From assembly GCF_003058225.1 (NCBI RefSeq), contig NZ_QBUG01000019.1, positions 1-52,429 on the forward strand: a stretch of DNA of 52,429 bases. The letters run 5' to 3'. This document shows, in pieces, positions 7,299 through 14,221 of this stretch (position 1 is the first letter of the stretch; every line of letters begins with the position of its first letter). The position numbers were made by a program, and so were the translations under genes. The notes beneath the pieces were generated by a model. It saw only the letters and a list, made by a program, of their open reading frames with translations. It ran no database searches and had not been told where the DNA came from. The DNA is from Promicromonospora sp. AC04 (GTDB lineage Bacteria; Actinomycetota; Actinomycetes; Actinomycetales; Cellulomonadaceae).

Positions 7299-7313
7299 TG
7301 AGAACGGTTATCA
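7299..7313. promoter_or_regulatory. Zur box 2 (mrf side)
   Basis: TGAGAACGGTTATCA is a near-perfect 7-1-7 palindrome, centred 39 bp from box 1 in the same divergent promoter region and 57 bp before the mrf-like start codon. Confidence 0.85.
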
Positions 7314-7369
7314 ATTATTCCGGGCTGGACCCGGCGAGACTCCGGGCCGAGCCCGGGCGAGGAGGCAGC

Positions 7370-8572
7370 ATGTACCGAACCAGAGAAAGCCGCGGAATCA
7401 TCCCGGTGAGCGTCCTGACCAGCACCGATCCCGTGCTGCGCGACTCCGCGCTGTTCGGCCTGCTCATGGACGGCCCGGGCGGCGTCGCGGTGCGGCACGA
7501 CATCCACACGGACTACCTGCGGCGCGTCGTGCTCGACGCCACCGGCGTCGTCGAGGACGTCCTGGTGCCGCTGGAGCACGCCTGCCTGTCCTGCGCAGTC
7601 CGCGAGGACGCCGTGCCAACCATCGCGCGCCTCGCCCGCGACAGCCGCTGGTCCCACGTGCTGCTCGCGCTCCCCGTCAGCGCCGAACCCCTGCCCGCCG
7701 CCCGCGCCCTCGCGGTCGAGACCGCGCCCGGCGGCAGGCTCGCGCACACCCGCATCGCCACCTCGCTTGTGATGGTCGACGCCGACACCCTCCAGCACGA
7801 CCTGTTCGGCGACGACACCCTCGTCGAACGAGGCCTGGAGCTCACCGCCGACGACGACCGCTCAGTGGGGGAGGCGCTCGCGGCCCAGATCGAGCAGGCG
7901 GACCTGGTGGTGACGAGCTCTTCGCCGGTCGGGACTGCGCGGGTTGAGTCCTCGCTGGTCGAGTCGTTCGAGGCCGCGCGGTGGGCGACGGCGTCGGGCC
8001 TGCTGGACCGGCTGCGTGGCGCCGGGACGCGGCGCGTGGACGGGCTGCACGCGCTGTCGGCCGCGGACCTTGCAGCTGGGACCCACTCTTCCGTCCGTGC
8101 CGAGCGCCGGGCTCACCCGCTCGGGGCGCTGGTCTTCACCGGCTCCGGCGGCGTGCCCGAGGACCGGAGCTGGACGCTCGAGCTGCGCTCGGCGCTGCCG
8201 TTCCACCCCGAGCGCCTGCTGGACCGCATCGAGACGCTCGGTGCGGGCGACGTGCGCGCCCGCGGCGTGTTCCACGTCGCTGACCGGCCCGGTCTCGCGT
8301 GCCTGTGGGACGGTGCGGGCGGGCAGCTCGCCGTCGCGGACCTGGGGCCGTGGTCGGAGGTATGCGCCGGGACCGCGCCGCATACGCGGATCGTGGTCGT
8401 GGGGGTGGCCGATGCCGGCGGGACCGGCGGCGCCGGGGATCGCGACGTCCGGCAACTCCTGCGTGAGGCCTTCCACGAGGCGCTGTGCACGCCCGACGAG
8501 CTGGCCGACGGCGTCGAGTGGCTCTGGCGCAAGGACCACCTGGCGCCCTGGCTGGGCGCCCGGTCCGTCTGA
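7370..8572 (+). CDS. mrf: Mrf-like COG0523/CobW-family protein, zinc-starvation ribosome factor
   Basis: 400 residues from the ATG at 7370, with GGCGAGGAGGC just upstream. It belongs to the COG0523 superfamily: a CxxC motif in [11 protein letters not shown] near residue 68 and a CobW-like C-terminal region with [14 protein letters not shown] and [11 protein letters not shown]. The Walker A glycine-lysine loop of true COG0523 GTPases is absent ([15 protein letters not shown] instead). In mycobacteria, Mrf, encoded with the C-minus ribosomal operon and lacking normal GTPase features, recruits the hibernation factor Mpy to ribosomes under zinc starvation. The divergent placement and shared Zur boxes support the same role. 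A metal-chaperone role cannot be excluded. Confidence 0.8.
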   Translation: MYRTRESRGIIPVSVLTSTDPVLRDSALFGLLMDGPGGVAVRHDIHTDYLRRVVLDATGVVEDVLVPLEHACLSCAVREDAVPTIARLARDSRWSHVLLALPVSAEPLPAARALAVETAPGGRLAHTRIATSLVMVDADTLQHDLFGDDTLVERGLELTADDDRSVGEALAAQIEQADLVVTSSSPVGTARVESSLVESFEAARWATASGLLDRLRGAGTRRVDGLHALSAADLAAGTHSSVRAERRAHPLGALVFTGSGGVPEDRSWTLELRSALPFHPERLLDRIETLGAGDVRARGVFHVADRPGLACLWDGAGGQLAVADLGPWSEVCAGTAPHTRIVVVGVADAGGTGGAGDRDVRQLLREAFHEALCTPDELADGVEWLWRKDHLAPWLGARSV

Positions 8573-8578
8573 GCCTCT

Positions 8579-8640
8579 GTTGAGTGCGGGATTCTCGCCC
8601 GGTCGGGTCGTCCTGACCGGGCGAGAATCCCGCCCTCAAC
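8579..8640. terminator. Bidirectional terminator hairpin
   Basis: GTTGAGTGCGGGATTCTCGC pairs with GCGAGAATCCCGCCCTCAAC, and the stem continues with CCGGTC / GACCGG around a 10-nt loop. The stem is about 26 bp with one mismatch. It exactly fills the gap between the convergent mrf-like and GNAT genes. Confidence 0.8.
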
Positions 8641-8643
8641 GGG

Positions 8644-9162
8644 TCAGCGGGGGCAGAGGTAGGCGGCCGACTGGGGGCGGACGCCGTCGGGGCCGGTCCA
8701 GCTCGCCGGGCCCGTGGTCACGCGGACCCAGCCGAGCCGCTCGTACAGGCGGATCGCCTGGCCGCCGTCGTCCACGACGTCGAGCGCGAGCCGGCGTCCG
8801 CGCCGGGAGGGGGTGTCCTCGACCCGCTCCAGGAGGGCGGCGGCCACCCCGGTGCCGCGCGCCTTGGGCGTGACGAACAGGCGGCCCACGCCCGCGAGCC
8901 CGGTCATCGAGACCCCGGCGGCCGCGGCGAGCTGGTCGGCGTGCTCGACGTTGTCCCCGGCGACGAGCATCACGTGGCCGACCACGGTGCCGTCGTCGGC
9001 CAGGGCGATCCACGCGTCGAGCATGCCCGCGGGCGTGAGCCAGGCGATCGGGTCGTCCGGCCAGACCATGGGGTAGTGGTCGGTCTCGTGGACGAGTCGG
9101 AGTGCCTCCACGACCCGGTCGAGGTGGGCCGGGTGGCGTTGGGCGATCAGGAGGTCGGGCAC
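8644..9162 (-). CDS. GNAT-family N-acetyltransferase
   Basis: 172 residues from the GTG at 9162, chosen because a TACCTT -10 box lies 6 nt upstream and longer starts run into a palindromic repeat. The GNAT fold is evident: the strand WIALADDGTVVGHVML, the acetyl-CoA pyrophosphate loop VTPKARGTGVAAALLERVE (R/Q-x-x-G-x-G/A type), the LDVV strand and the terminal AIRLYERLGWVRV motif. The acceptor substrate is unknown. Confidence 0.88.
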   Translation of the reverse strand: MPDLLIAQRHPAHLDRVVEALRLVHETDHYPMVWPDDPIAWLTPAGMLDAWIALADDGTVVGHVMLVAGDNVEHADQLAAAAGVSMTGLAGVGRLFVTPKARGTGVAAALLERVEDTPSRRGRRLALDVVDDGGQAIRLYERLGWVRVTTGPASWTGPDGVRPQSAAYLCPR

Positions 9163-9168
9163 GGGCTC

Positions 9169-9174
9169 AAGGTA
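9169..9174 (-). promoter_or_regulatory. -10 box of GNAT gene
   Basis: TACCTT on the minus strand, 6 nt before the GTG start; no ribosome-binding site is visible, so the mRNA is probably leaderless. Confidence 0.45.
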
Positions 9175-9256
9175 TAGGACGTTCGAGGCCGTCGACGCCG
9201 ACCGCGGCTGCTCGGCTGGGGCTGGTCCGGATTGGTCCGGTGCCCGTTCGCCTCTC

Positions 9257-9322
9257 GGGGAGACAGTTACTCGGCGGAGTGTGTTGCTGCCAGTAGACAT
9301 CGTCTACTCAGCGCAACACACC
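9257..9322. repeat. Dispersed palindromic repeat (copy R4)
   Basis: The cleanest core, AGTGTGTTGCTGCCAGTAGAC, pairs with GTCTACTCAGCGCAACACAC across a 3-nt loop. The outer left block GGGGAGACAGTTAC is retained, while the right outer arm is eroded. It lies between the GNAT 5' end and the Nudix 3' end. Confidence 0.85.
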
Positions 9323-9351
9323 CCGCCCACGAGCGTTCTGGCCGGCGCGCT

Positions 9352-9846
9352 TCATGCCTGGGTCGGGACTCCGTCGTCGCACAGGACGGGTCCGGTGCCG
9401 TCCTGCGCGGCGGCGAGGGCGACGGCCAGACGGCGGGCGAGCCGGTCGCTGGTTCCGCCCCTGACCTGGTCCAGCCGGTACAGGCCGACCGAGACGACCT
9501 CGGGATCGTCGAGACGGAGCGTCGCCAGGTCGTGGTCGCGGATCTGGCCGCCGTCGAAGACCCAGGCGACGTCTTCCGGCGCGCCGTCATCCGTGGTTGA
9601 GACGTGGTCGATGACCAGGGGGCGCATTCGCTCGCGTACGAGACCGAGCTCCTCGGCCAGCTCACGGGAGGCGGCGTGCCAGGGCGACTCACCGTCGTCG
9701 ACCACTCCGCCGGGGATGTCCCATGTCGCCTTGTACGACGGCTCGACCAGTACGACCCGGCCCTCGTCGTCGTACAGCAGGACGCCTGCGGACATGCGCT
9801 TGCGGGGGAGCGATGCGACATATTCGTCGAAGGGGAGCAGATTCAC
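9352..9846 (-). CDS. Nudix hydrolase
   Basis: 164 residues from the GTG at 9846, which has a TATCGT -10 box 7 nt upstream and aligns with the start of the paralogue at 13289. The Nudix box is complete: GGVVDDGESPWHAASRELAEELG fits G-x5-E-x7-R-E-U-x-E-E-x-G-U. It follows the shared block DEYVASLPRKRMSAGVLLYD. Such enzymes hydrolyse nucleoside diphosphates linked to another moiety; the substrate is unassigned. The C-terminal ARRLAVALAAAQDG segment also aligns with the displaced frame of the paralogue. Confidence 0.92.
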   Translation of the reverse strand: MNLLPFDEYVASLPRKRMSAGVLLYDDEGRVVLVEPSYKATWDIPGGVVDDGESPWHAASRELAEELGLVRERMRPLVIDHVSTTDDGAPEDVAWVFDGGQIRDHDLATLRLDDPEVVSVGLYRLDQVRGGTSDRLARRLAVALAAAQDGTGPVLCDDGVPTQA

Positions 9847-9853
9847 CCGCTCG

Positions 9854-9859
9854 ACGATA
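9854..9859 (-). promoter_or_regulatory. -10 box of Nudix gene
   Basis: TATCGT on the minus strand, 7 nt before the GTG start: probable leaderless promoter. Confidence 0.45.
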
Positions 9860-9921
9860 GTGGCGTTCGGGCCGCGTCCTGAGCGCACCAATTTCCTTGG
9901 GCCGACGCCGGGCCGGGCGCG

Positions 9922-9927
9922 TACCGT
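9922..9927 (+). promoter_or_regulatory. -10 box of DUF4291 gene
   Basis: TACCGT, 8 nt before the ATG; a possible TTGGGC -35 lies at 9897-9902. Confidence 0.45.
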
Positions 9928-9935
9928 CACGCTCC

Positions 9936-10535
9936 ATGAACGTTCCGAAGCGGCAGGTGCGCGCCGCCTACGACGCCGACACGATCACCGTCTACCAGGC
10001 CTACCCGCCCGCGATCGCCGACGCCGCCCTGCGAGCCGGCCGGTTCGTCCCACCGTTCAAGCGCGAGCGCATGACGTGGGTCAAGCCGTCGTTCTGCTGG
10101 ATGATGTACCGCAGTGGCTGGGCGACCAAGCCCGGCCAGGAGCGCGTACTGGCGGTGCGCATGTCGCGCGCGGGCTTCGAGCGGGCGCTCGGTATGGCCG
10201 CGCTGAGCCACTTCGACCCCACGCTGCACGCCGACGCCGCGGCGTGGGCCGCGCAGAAGTCGGACAGTCCCGTGCGGGTCCAGTGGGATCCGGAGCGCAC
10301 ACCGTCCGGGAGCGCGCTGCAGTACCGGTCGCTGCAGGTCGGGATCGGCGGAGCGGCGGTGGACGCGTACGTGGACGAGTGGGTGGTCAGGCTGGAGGAC
10401 ATCACCGACCGGGTCGTTGCTTGGCGGGGCGAGCTGGCTGGTGGCGGGGCGCCTGAGCTGCCCGAGGAGGTGCCGTACGCCCTTCCGGTAGGGGTGGCGG
10501 CGCGGATCAGGGCGGACGAGGTCATGCATGAATGA
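9936..10535 (+). CDS. DUF4291 family protein
   Basis: 199 residues. The family pattern is strong: the N-terminal RQVRAAYDADTITVYQAYPP, the KRERMTWVKPSFCWMMYRSGWA block and the later QVGIGGAAVDAYV segment. The function of DUF4291 is not established. The gene overlaps the DUF402 gene by 8 nt, so the two are translated together. The start is supported by a -10 box 8 nt upstream. Confidence 0.9.
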   Translation: MNVPKRQVRAAYDADTITVYQAYPPAIADAALRAGRFVPPFKRERMTWVKPSFCWMMYRSGWATKPGQERVLAVRMSRAGFERALGMAALSHFDPTLHADAAAWAAQKSDSPVRVQWDPERTPSGSALQYRSLQVGIGGAAVDAYVDEWVVRLEDITDRVVAWRGELAGGGAPELPEEVPYALPVGVAARIRADEVMHE

Positions 10536-11100
10536 CGATCGTCGTCCGTTGGGTCGAGCGGTGCGCAGTCGCAAGGTCAAGCTGGACGGTTCCCGGAAGA
10601 CTCACGCTTCACGGGTCGTCCATCGCGGGCCTGAAGGTGTGTGGCTGTTCAGCCCTGCGGGCACCGAGGTTGTCGGGTCTGACGGCTTTCCGTTGACGCA
10701 GCCGGCCGACGGCGTGCAGTTCTTTCCCGCGCAGCCGCTCCCAGAGTCGGGTGGGTGGTTCGTCGCATGGTGCTGGGCGCCGGCCCCCGAGCCGCCGGCC
10801 GACCACTGGACCTCCCCGTGGATATCGGTCGACGTCGCCGCGGCGTGCGACGAGCAGTTCTCGTTCCTCGATCTGGAGCTGGACCTTTGGTGCTCGGCAG
10901 AGGGCGCGGGAATCGTCGACGTCGAGGAACTGGACGCCGCCGAGGCGGACGGACTGGTCGACGCCGTCACGGCCGACGTCGCGCGCGATGCGGCCGAGGA
11001 GCTCTACGGCGCGCTGCACTCGGGACATCAGGGGGCGTTCGACGGTCTCGGGTGGCGGCTGCTCGCCGAGATCCGCGGGCGGCCTGCCGCCGAGCCCTGA
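10528..11100 (+). CDS. DUF402 (FomD-like) family protein
   Basis: 190 residues. The DUF402 core is visible as WISVDVAAACDEQFSFLDLELDLW, followed by an acidic VDVEELDAAEADGLV stretch and a C-terminal helix. Characterised relatives include FomD, a metal-dependent hydrolase of phosphonate nucleotide esters, and nucleoside phosphatases; the acidic D-x-LDLELD motif would bind metal. The substrate is unknown. It overlaps the DUF4291 gene by 8 nt. Sixty bases of its 3' end are duplicated at 17589-17648. Confidence 0.8.
   Translation: MNDDRRPLGRAVRSRKVKLDGSRKTHASRVVHRGPEGVWLFSPAGTEVVGSDGFPLTQPADGVQFFPAQPLPESGGWFVAWCWAPAPEPPADHWTSPWISVDVAAACDEQFSFLDLELDLWCSAEGAGIVDVEELDAAEADGLVDAVTADVARDAAEELYGALHSGHQGAFDGLGWRLLAEIRGRPAAEP
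11013..11072. repeat. 60-bp direct repeat, copy 1 (within DUF402 gene)
   Basis: This stretch near the 3' end of the DUF402 gene is 58/60 identical to 17589-17648. This copy is the source, since it is in an intact gene. Confidence 0.9.
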
Positions 11101-11224
11101 ACTGTGGGTCCTGAGGTCACTTCCATGCTGAACGCTTCTGAGCAGGAGTGAAGACCGAACCTGCTCCGGCGTTGCCGCAGATCAGCCGCTATGCCCGACT
11201 CGGGCGTTATGTGATCCTGTCGCT

Positions 11225-11770
11225 GTGGATGCCCTCCTTACGCAGTTGCCTGCCCTCATCGGCGTGACACTTGGAGTGGTCGGGACGTTGGCCACGACCA
11301 TGGTCACGGACGCCGCGCGGTGGCGCCGTGAACGGTTCTACGACGCCTGCCTCCGATACAGCAGGGCGCTCCGCAGGTACTCGCAACTGATCGCCGGGAT
11401 CACGGCCGGTCGGCGGCCCGGTGCCACTACGCCCAAGGTTGATCCCGTAGATGGCCTTGCCCGGCTCTCCAGCGAAGAGCTCGACCGGGCAGTGACTGAC
11501 GCGTGGGAGGAGCTCTGCCTCCTCGCAGACGCCGATACGGTCGATGCAGCCCGCCGGATGCGCGCCGCGGCCAAGCGAATGGAAGAGTTTGCTCGCGGTA
11601 GCGCTGACTCGGAGTTTGACCTCGATGGCTGGGGCGTTCAGGCACTCAAACTTCGCCGTGCCCGCGACGCCTTCTATGCGGCGGCGAGAGCCCGCATGGG
11701 CGTCAAGGCGCTGGCAACCAGCTCAAGCCTCATTCATGAGGACGGCGCACCGGACTCCTATCGACGGTGA
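11225..11770 (+). CDS. Hypothetical protein with N-terminal membrane segment
   Basis: 181 residues from a GTG start. The N-terminus LPALIGVTLGVVGTLATTMV (about residues 8-27) is a single membrane helix with no signal cleavage site. A basic stretch RWRRERFYDACLRYSRALRR and a mostly helical cytoplasmic region follow. I recognise no family. It lies just inside the left copy of the 60-bp direct repeat, so it may belong to inserted DNA. Confidence 0.6.
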   Translation: MDALLTQLPALIGVTLGVVGTLATTMVTDAARWRRERFYDACLRYSRALRRYSQLIAGITAGRRPGATTPKVDPVDGLARLSSEELDRAVTDAWEELCLLADADTVDAARRMRAAAKRMEEFARGSADSEFDLDGWGVQALKLRRARDAFYAAARARMGVKALATSSSLIHEDGAPDSYRR

Positions 11771-11832
11771 CCGCGGCCGACGTCGGTGTGATCGCGAACT
11801 GGCTGCGGGACGTGGAGCGCTGACCCAGGACA

Positions 11833-12669
11833 CTAGACGTCGCCGTAGAAGCAGTCCTGGTCGGCGATGCGGAGTGGGCGGCCCGGTGGCAGCGGCGGCT
11901 CGAGGGGTGTGTCCATCGGGATGTCCGACCAGTCGACGCTCAGTTCTTCGTCGTCGCTGATCCGGGCGTTCAGGTCGTACTCGGTGACAGGGTGGCCCGG
12001 ACGGTTGATCGACAGAGTCAGCTCCCCGCCCGCCTCCTTAAGGAGGTCCAGTGTCACGTACAGGTCGAGGTTCTTGTCGACATAGGCCCGTGCGTCGGCG
12101 ACCGATCGGAACAGGCGGGCGTCGCTTGCCCAGTCGTTGTTGGAGATCCGGGCAACGCCGCTGACCAGTGCGAACCCGTGCGATCGGGCGCTCGTCCCGA
12201 CTTCCAGATCCCGGCGGTCCGCTTCCTGGTACGCGGCGGCCGCGCCTTCCTCGTCACCGGACCAGGTGAGTGCGTGTCCCAGGGACAGCGGCACGAGCGG
12301 GTCTTCCGGGTCCGCATCCAGTGCCGCTCGGGTCGCCTCGATGGCCTCCTCGGTGAGCACGCGGGTTTCCCCCTCCTCGTCATGCTCCTCGAGTCCATTG
12401 AGAAATACGCCGTCGTTGTCATCGAAGTCCGAATCCACGGTGAACAGCACGACTCGGCGCAAGGCGTACGTCGCGGCCACGGCACGCAGGACGGCGATCG
12501 TGGCCGCGGACTCCGCGTCGCCAGGAGCCGCCTCGGCCTCGTCGCAGTGTCGGCGCACGTCGGCGAGCAGCTCGGAGGTCTCCTCTTCACCGTCGAAGGT
12601 CCGGAGCAGGAACTCGCACTCGGCGAGCAGCTGACACGCGTGAACTAATGACAGGTCTCGTTCAAGCAT
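11833..12669 (-). CDS. Hypothetical protein, acidic, TPR-like segment
   Basis: 278 residues from the ATG at 12669, supported by a TAGACT -10 box 7 nt upstream; an ATG at 12717 is less likely. The protein is very acidic. A central segment, ALDADPEDPLVPLSLGHALTWSGDEEGAAAAYQEADRRD, resembles a TPR hairpin. The C-terminal region, with NNDWASDARLFRSVADARAYVD, suggests a small globular domain. No family is recognised. Confidence 0.6.
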   Translation of the reverse strand: MLERDLSLVHACQLLAECEFLLRTFDGEEETSELLADVRRHCDEAEAAPGDAESAATIAVLRAVAATYALRRVVLFTVDSDFDDNDGVFLNGLEEHDEEGETRVLTEEAIEATRAALDADPEDPLVPLSLGHALTWSGDEEGAAAAYQEADRRDLEVGTSARSHGFALVSGVARISNNDWASDARLFRSVADARAYVDKNLDLYVTLDLLKEAGGELTLSINRPGHPVTEYDLNARISDDEELSVDWSDIPMDTPLEPPLPPGRPLRIADQDCFYGDV

Positions 12670-12676
12670 GCGCGGG

Positions 12677-12682
12677 AGTCTA
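12677..12682 (-). promoter_or_regulatory. -10 box of hypothetical gene
   Basis: TAGACT on the minus strand, 7 nt before the ATG at 12669: probable leaderless promoter. Confidence 0.4.
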
Positions 12683-12726
12683 CGATCCGGCACTGACACG
12701 CGGTTCCGCCGCGTCATGGGTCTTGG

Positions 12727-13012
12727 CTAGGCCCGAGGCAGGAGCGTCACGAATCTCCGTTCGAGCAGGTCGCCGGCGGTCGTGTCGTCGTCGGTGTTCG
12801 CGCAGGCGGCGATCTCCCCAGCATCGCCGAGATCGCGCCCGACGACGGTATTGGCAGCGGGGGCATCTGAGTTCCGGGCTCGCGGGAGGAACCGGGCCCG
12901 GCTCCGCCCGGCTGGCGGGGTAGGGCTCAGCCGCGGGGGTCACCGCCGAGATCGGGCCCTTGTACTCGAAGTAGCCGGGGTTGCGCTCGATCAGGTAGGG
13001 CTTTCGGAGGAG
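12727..13012 (-). pseudogene. Possible decayed gene fragment
   Basis: The stretch 12670-13288 has no convincing intact gene. On the minus strand, protein-like sequence with LRKPYLIERNPGYFEYKGP is followed, after a frame change, by VVGRDLGDAGEIAACANTD and a stop at 12727. This looks like the frameshifted 3' end of a gene whose family I do not recognise. The rest of the gap shows nothing definite. Confidence 0.3.
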
Positions 13013-13288
13013 TGGGTGTGGAGCAGGTTCACCGTTCGGCGACTTCGAGACGACGGTGCTGACCAGTAGTGATAGGCGATCTGGCGTCGCAAGATGTGGA
13101 GTACCTTCAAAAGGGTGGTTGAACTCTCACGGGTGATCCCCTTCGCCATGTTGGTGCGCGTCACGAGCTGGCTGGGGACCTTGTCCGAGCCACTGAGGCT
13201 TACTTGGCTGCTTCTGCTGGATAGGTTGGCAGTAGGAAGATTGCAGTTCCAGTTGCCATGGCGCGAATCGAACGCAGCATTAACGTCC

Positions 13289-13855
13289 GTGAAGGAGCTC
13301 GCCCGCGATGAGTACATCCAGAAATTGCCACGCAAGAGGGTGGCGGCAGGTGTCCTCCTTCGCGATGCGGACGACAGGATCGTTCTTATAGAGCCGACCT
13401 ACAAGGAAACATGGGAGATCCCGGGCGGTGTCGTGGAGGCCGACGAATCGCCGTGGTTGGCTGTCGAGCGCGAGCTGGAGGAGGAGCTCGGTTTGGTCCG
13501 GCGAAATATGCCGGTCCTCGTTGTTGACTACGTTCCCGACGCACCCGACGGAATGCCCGAGGGGCTCCTCTGGATCTTCGACGGAGGGCTGCTTAGTAAC
13601 GCCGAATGCAAAGGCCTTAGGGGCACCGACACAGAAATCAAGTCGGTGGATCTTCTGTCGATCGACGAGGCGATGGCGCTGACGAAAAGTGTCGTTGGCG
13701 TTGAGATTGAGGGTCGCGCTCGAGGCAGCACTCGCGGAGCAGACCAACGTCTACTGCGACAGGGGACGCCGAGGATTGGTGATCGAGGACCGTCTACGCG
13801 ATCCGGGGTGGTTAGCCGGGCGTCTCGGCGAGGTCATGGCCCGCATCCTTCCTGA
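13289..13855 (+). CDS. Nudix hydrolase paralogue, probably frameshifted
   Basis: About 188 residues from the GTG at 13289, placed by alignment with the Nudix gene at 9352-9846 (DEYIQKLPRKRVAAGVLL against DEYVASLPRKRMSAGVLL). The Nudix box GGVVEADESPWLAVERELEEELG is intact. After DEAMALTK the annotated frame becomes Arg/Ser/Gly-rich and unlike the paralogue. The +1 frame from 13689, with LALRLRVALEAALAEQ, continues the homology and runs to 13982. The break lies at an AAAA run near 13685. Either this is a real frameshift that damages the C-terminus, or one base is a sequencing error; the catalytic part is unaffected. Confidence 0.7.
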   Translation: MKELARDEYIQKLPRKRVAAGVLLRDADDRIVLIEPTYKETWEIPGGVVEADESPWLAVERELEEELGLVRRNMPVLVVDYVPDAPDGMPEGLLWIFDGGLLSNAECKGLRGTDTEIKSVDLLSIDEAMALTKSVVGVEIEGRARGSTRGADQRLLRQGTPRIGDRGPSTRSGVVSRASRRGHGPHPS

Positions 13856-14221
13856 TGGTGAGTCGATCCCTGATCCTGTTGCGGCTGCCATCGAGGAGGT
13901 CCGCGACGCGGAGCATCTCGTCCCCGGAGACGAGTCCGACCTGCACTGTGGCCATCGCGCGCTGGTCTGCGGACATGGTTGAGACCTATGCGCTGTGCGA
14001 CAGCGTCCCTGCCGCCTTGCACGGTGTCGACCCTGGCCGGCATCCCCGAGCCGGGACATGGTGGAACCTCCACACCGAGGCGATGGAGCTTGGTCCGAAC
14101 CGGGTACTGCACGATCTTCATGCTGCCGAGACTGGCGACCGGACGGGCGTCGGTGGGCGCGTTCGAAGCGGCACGATGACAAGACCCTCGTCGTCGTACC
14201 GCCTGGGTGAGCGGCAAGACG
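13856..14221. other. No confident gene
   Basis: The shifted Nudix frame extends to 13982. A plus-strand frame from about 13978, with VETYALCDSVPAALHG and TWWNLHTEAMELGP, looks protein-like but has no supported start, and codon bias does not favour either strand. It may be a decayed gene. Confidence 0.4.
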
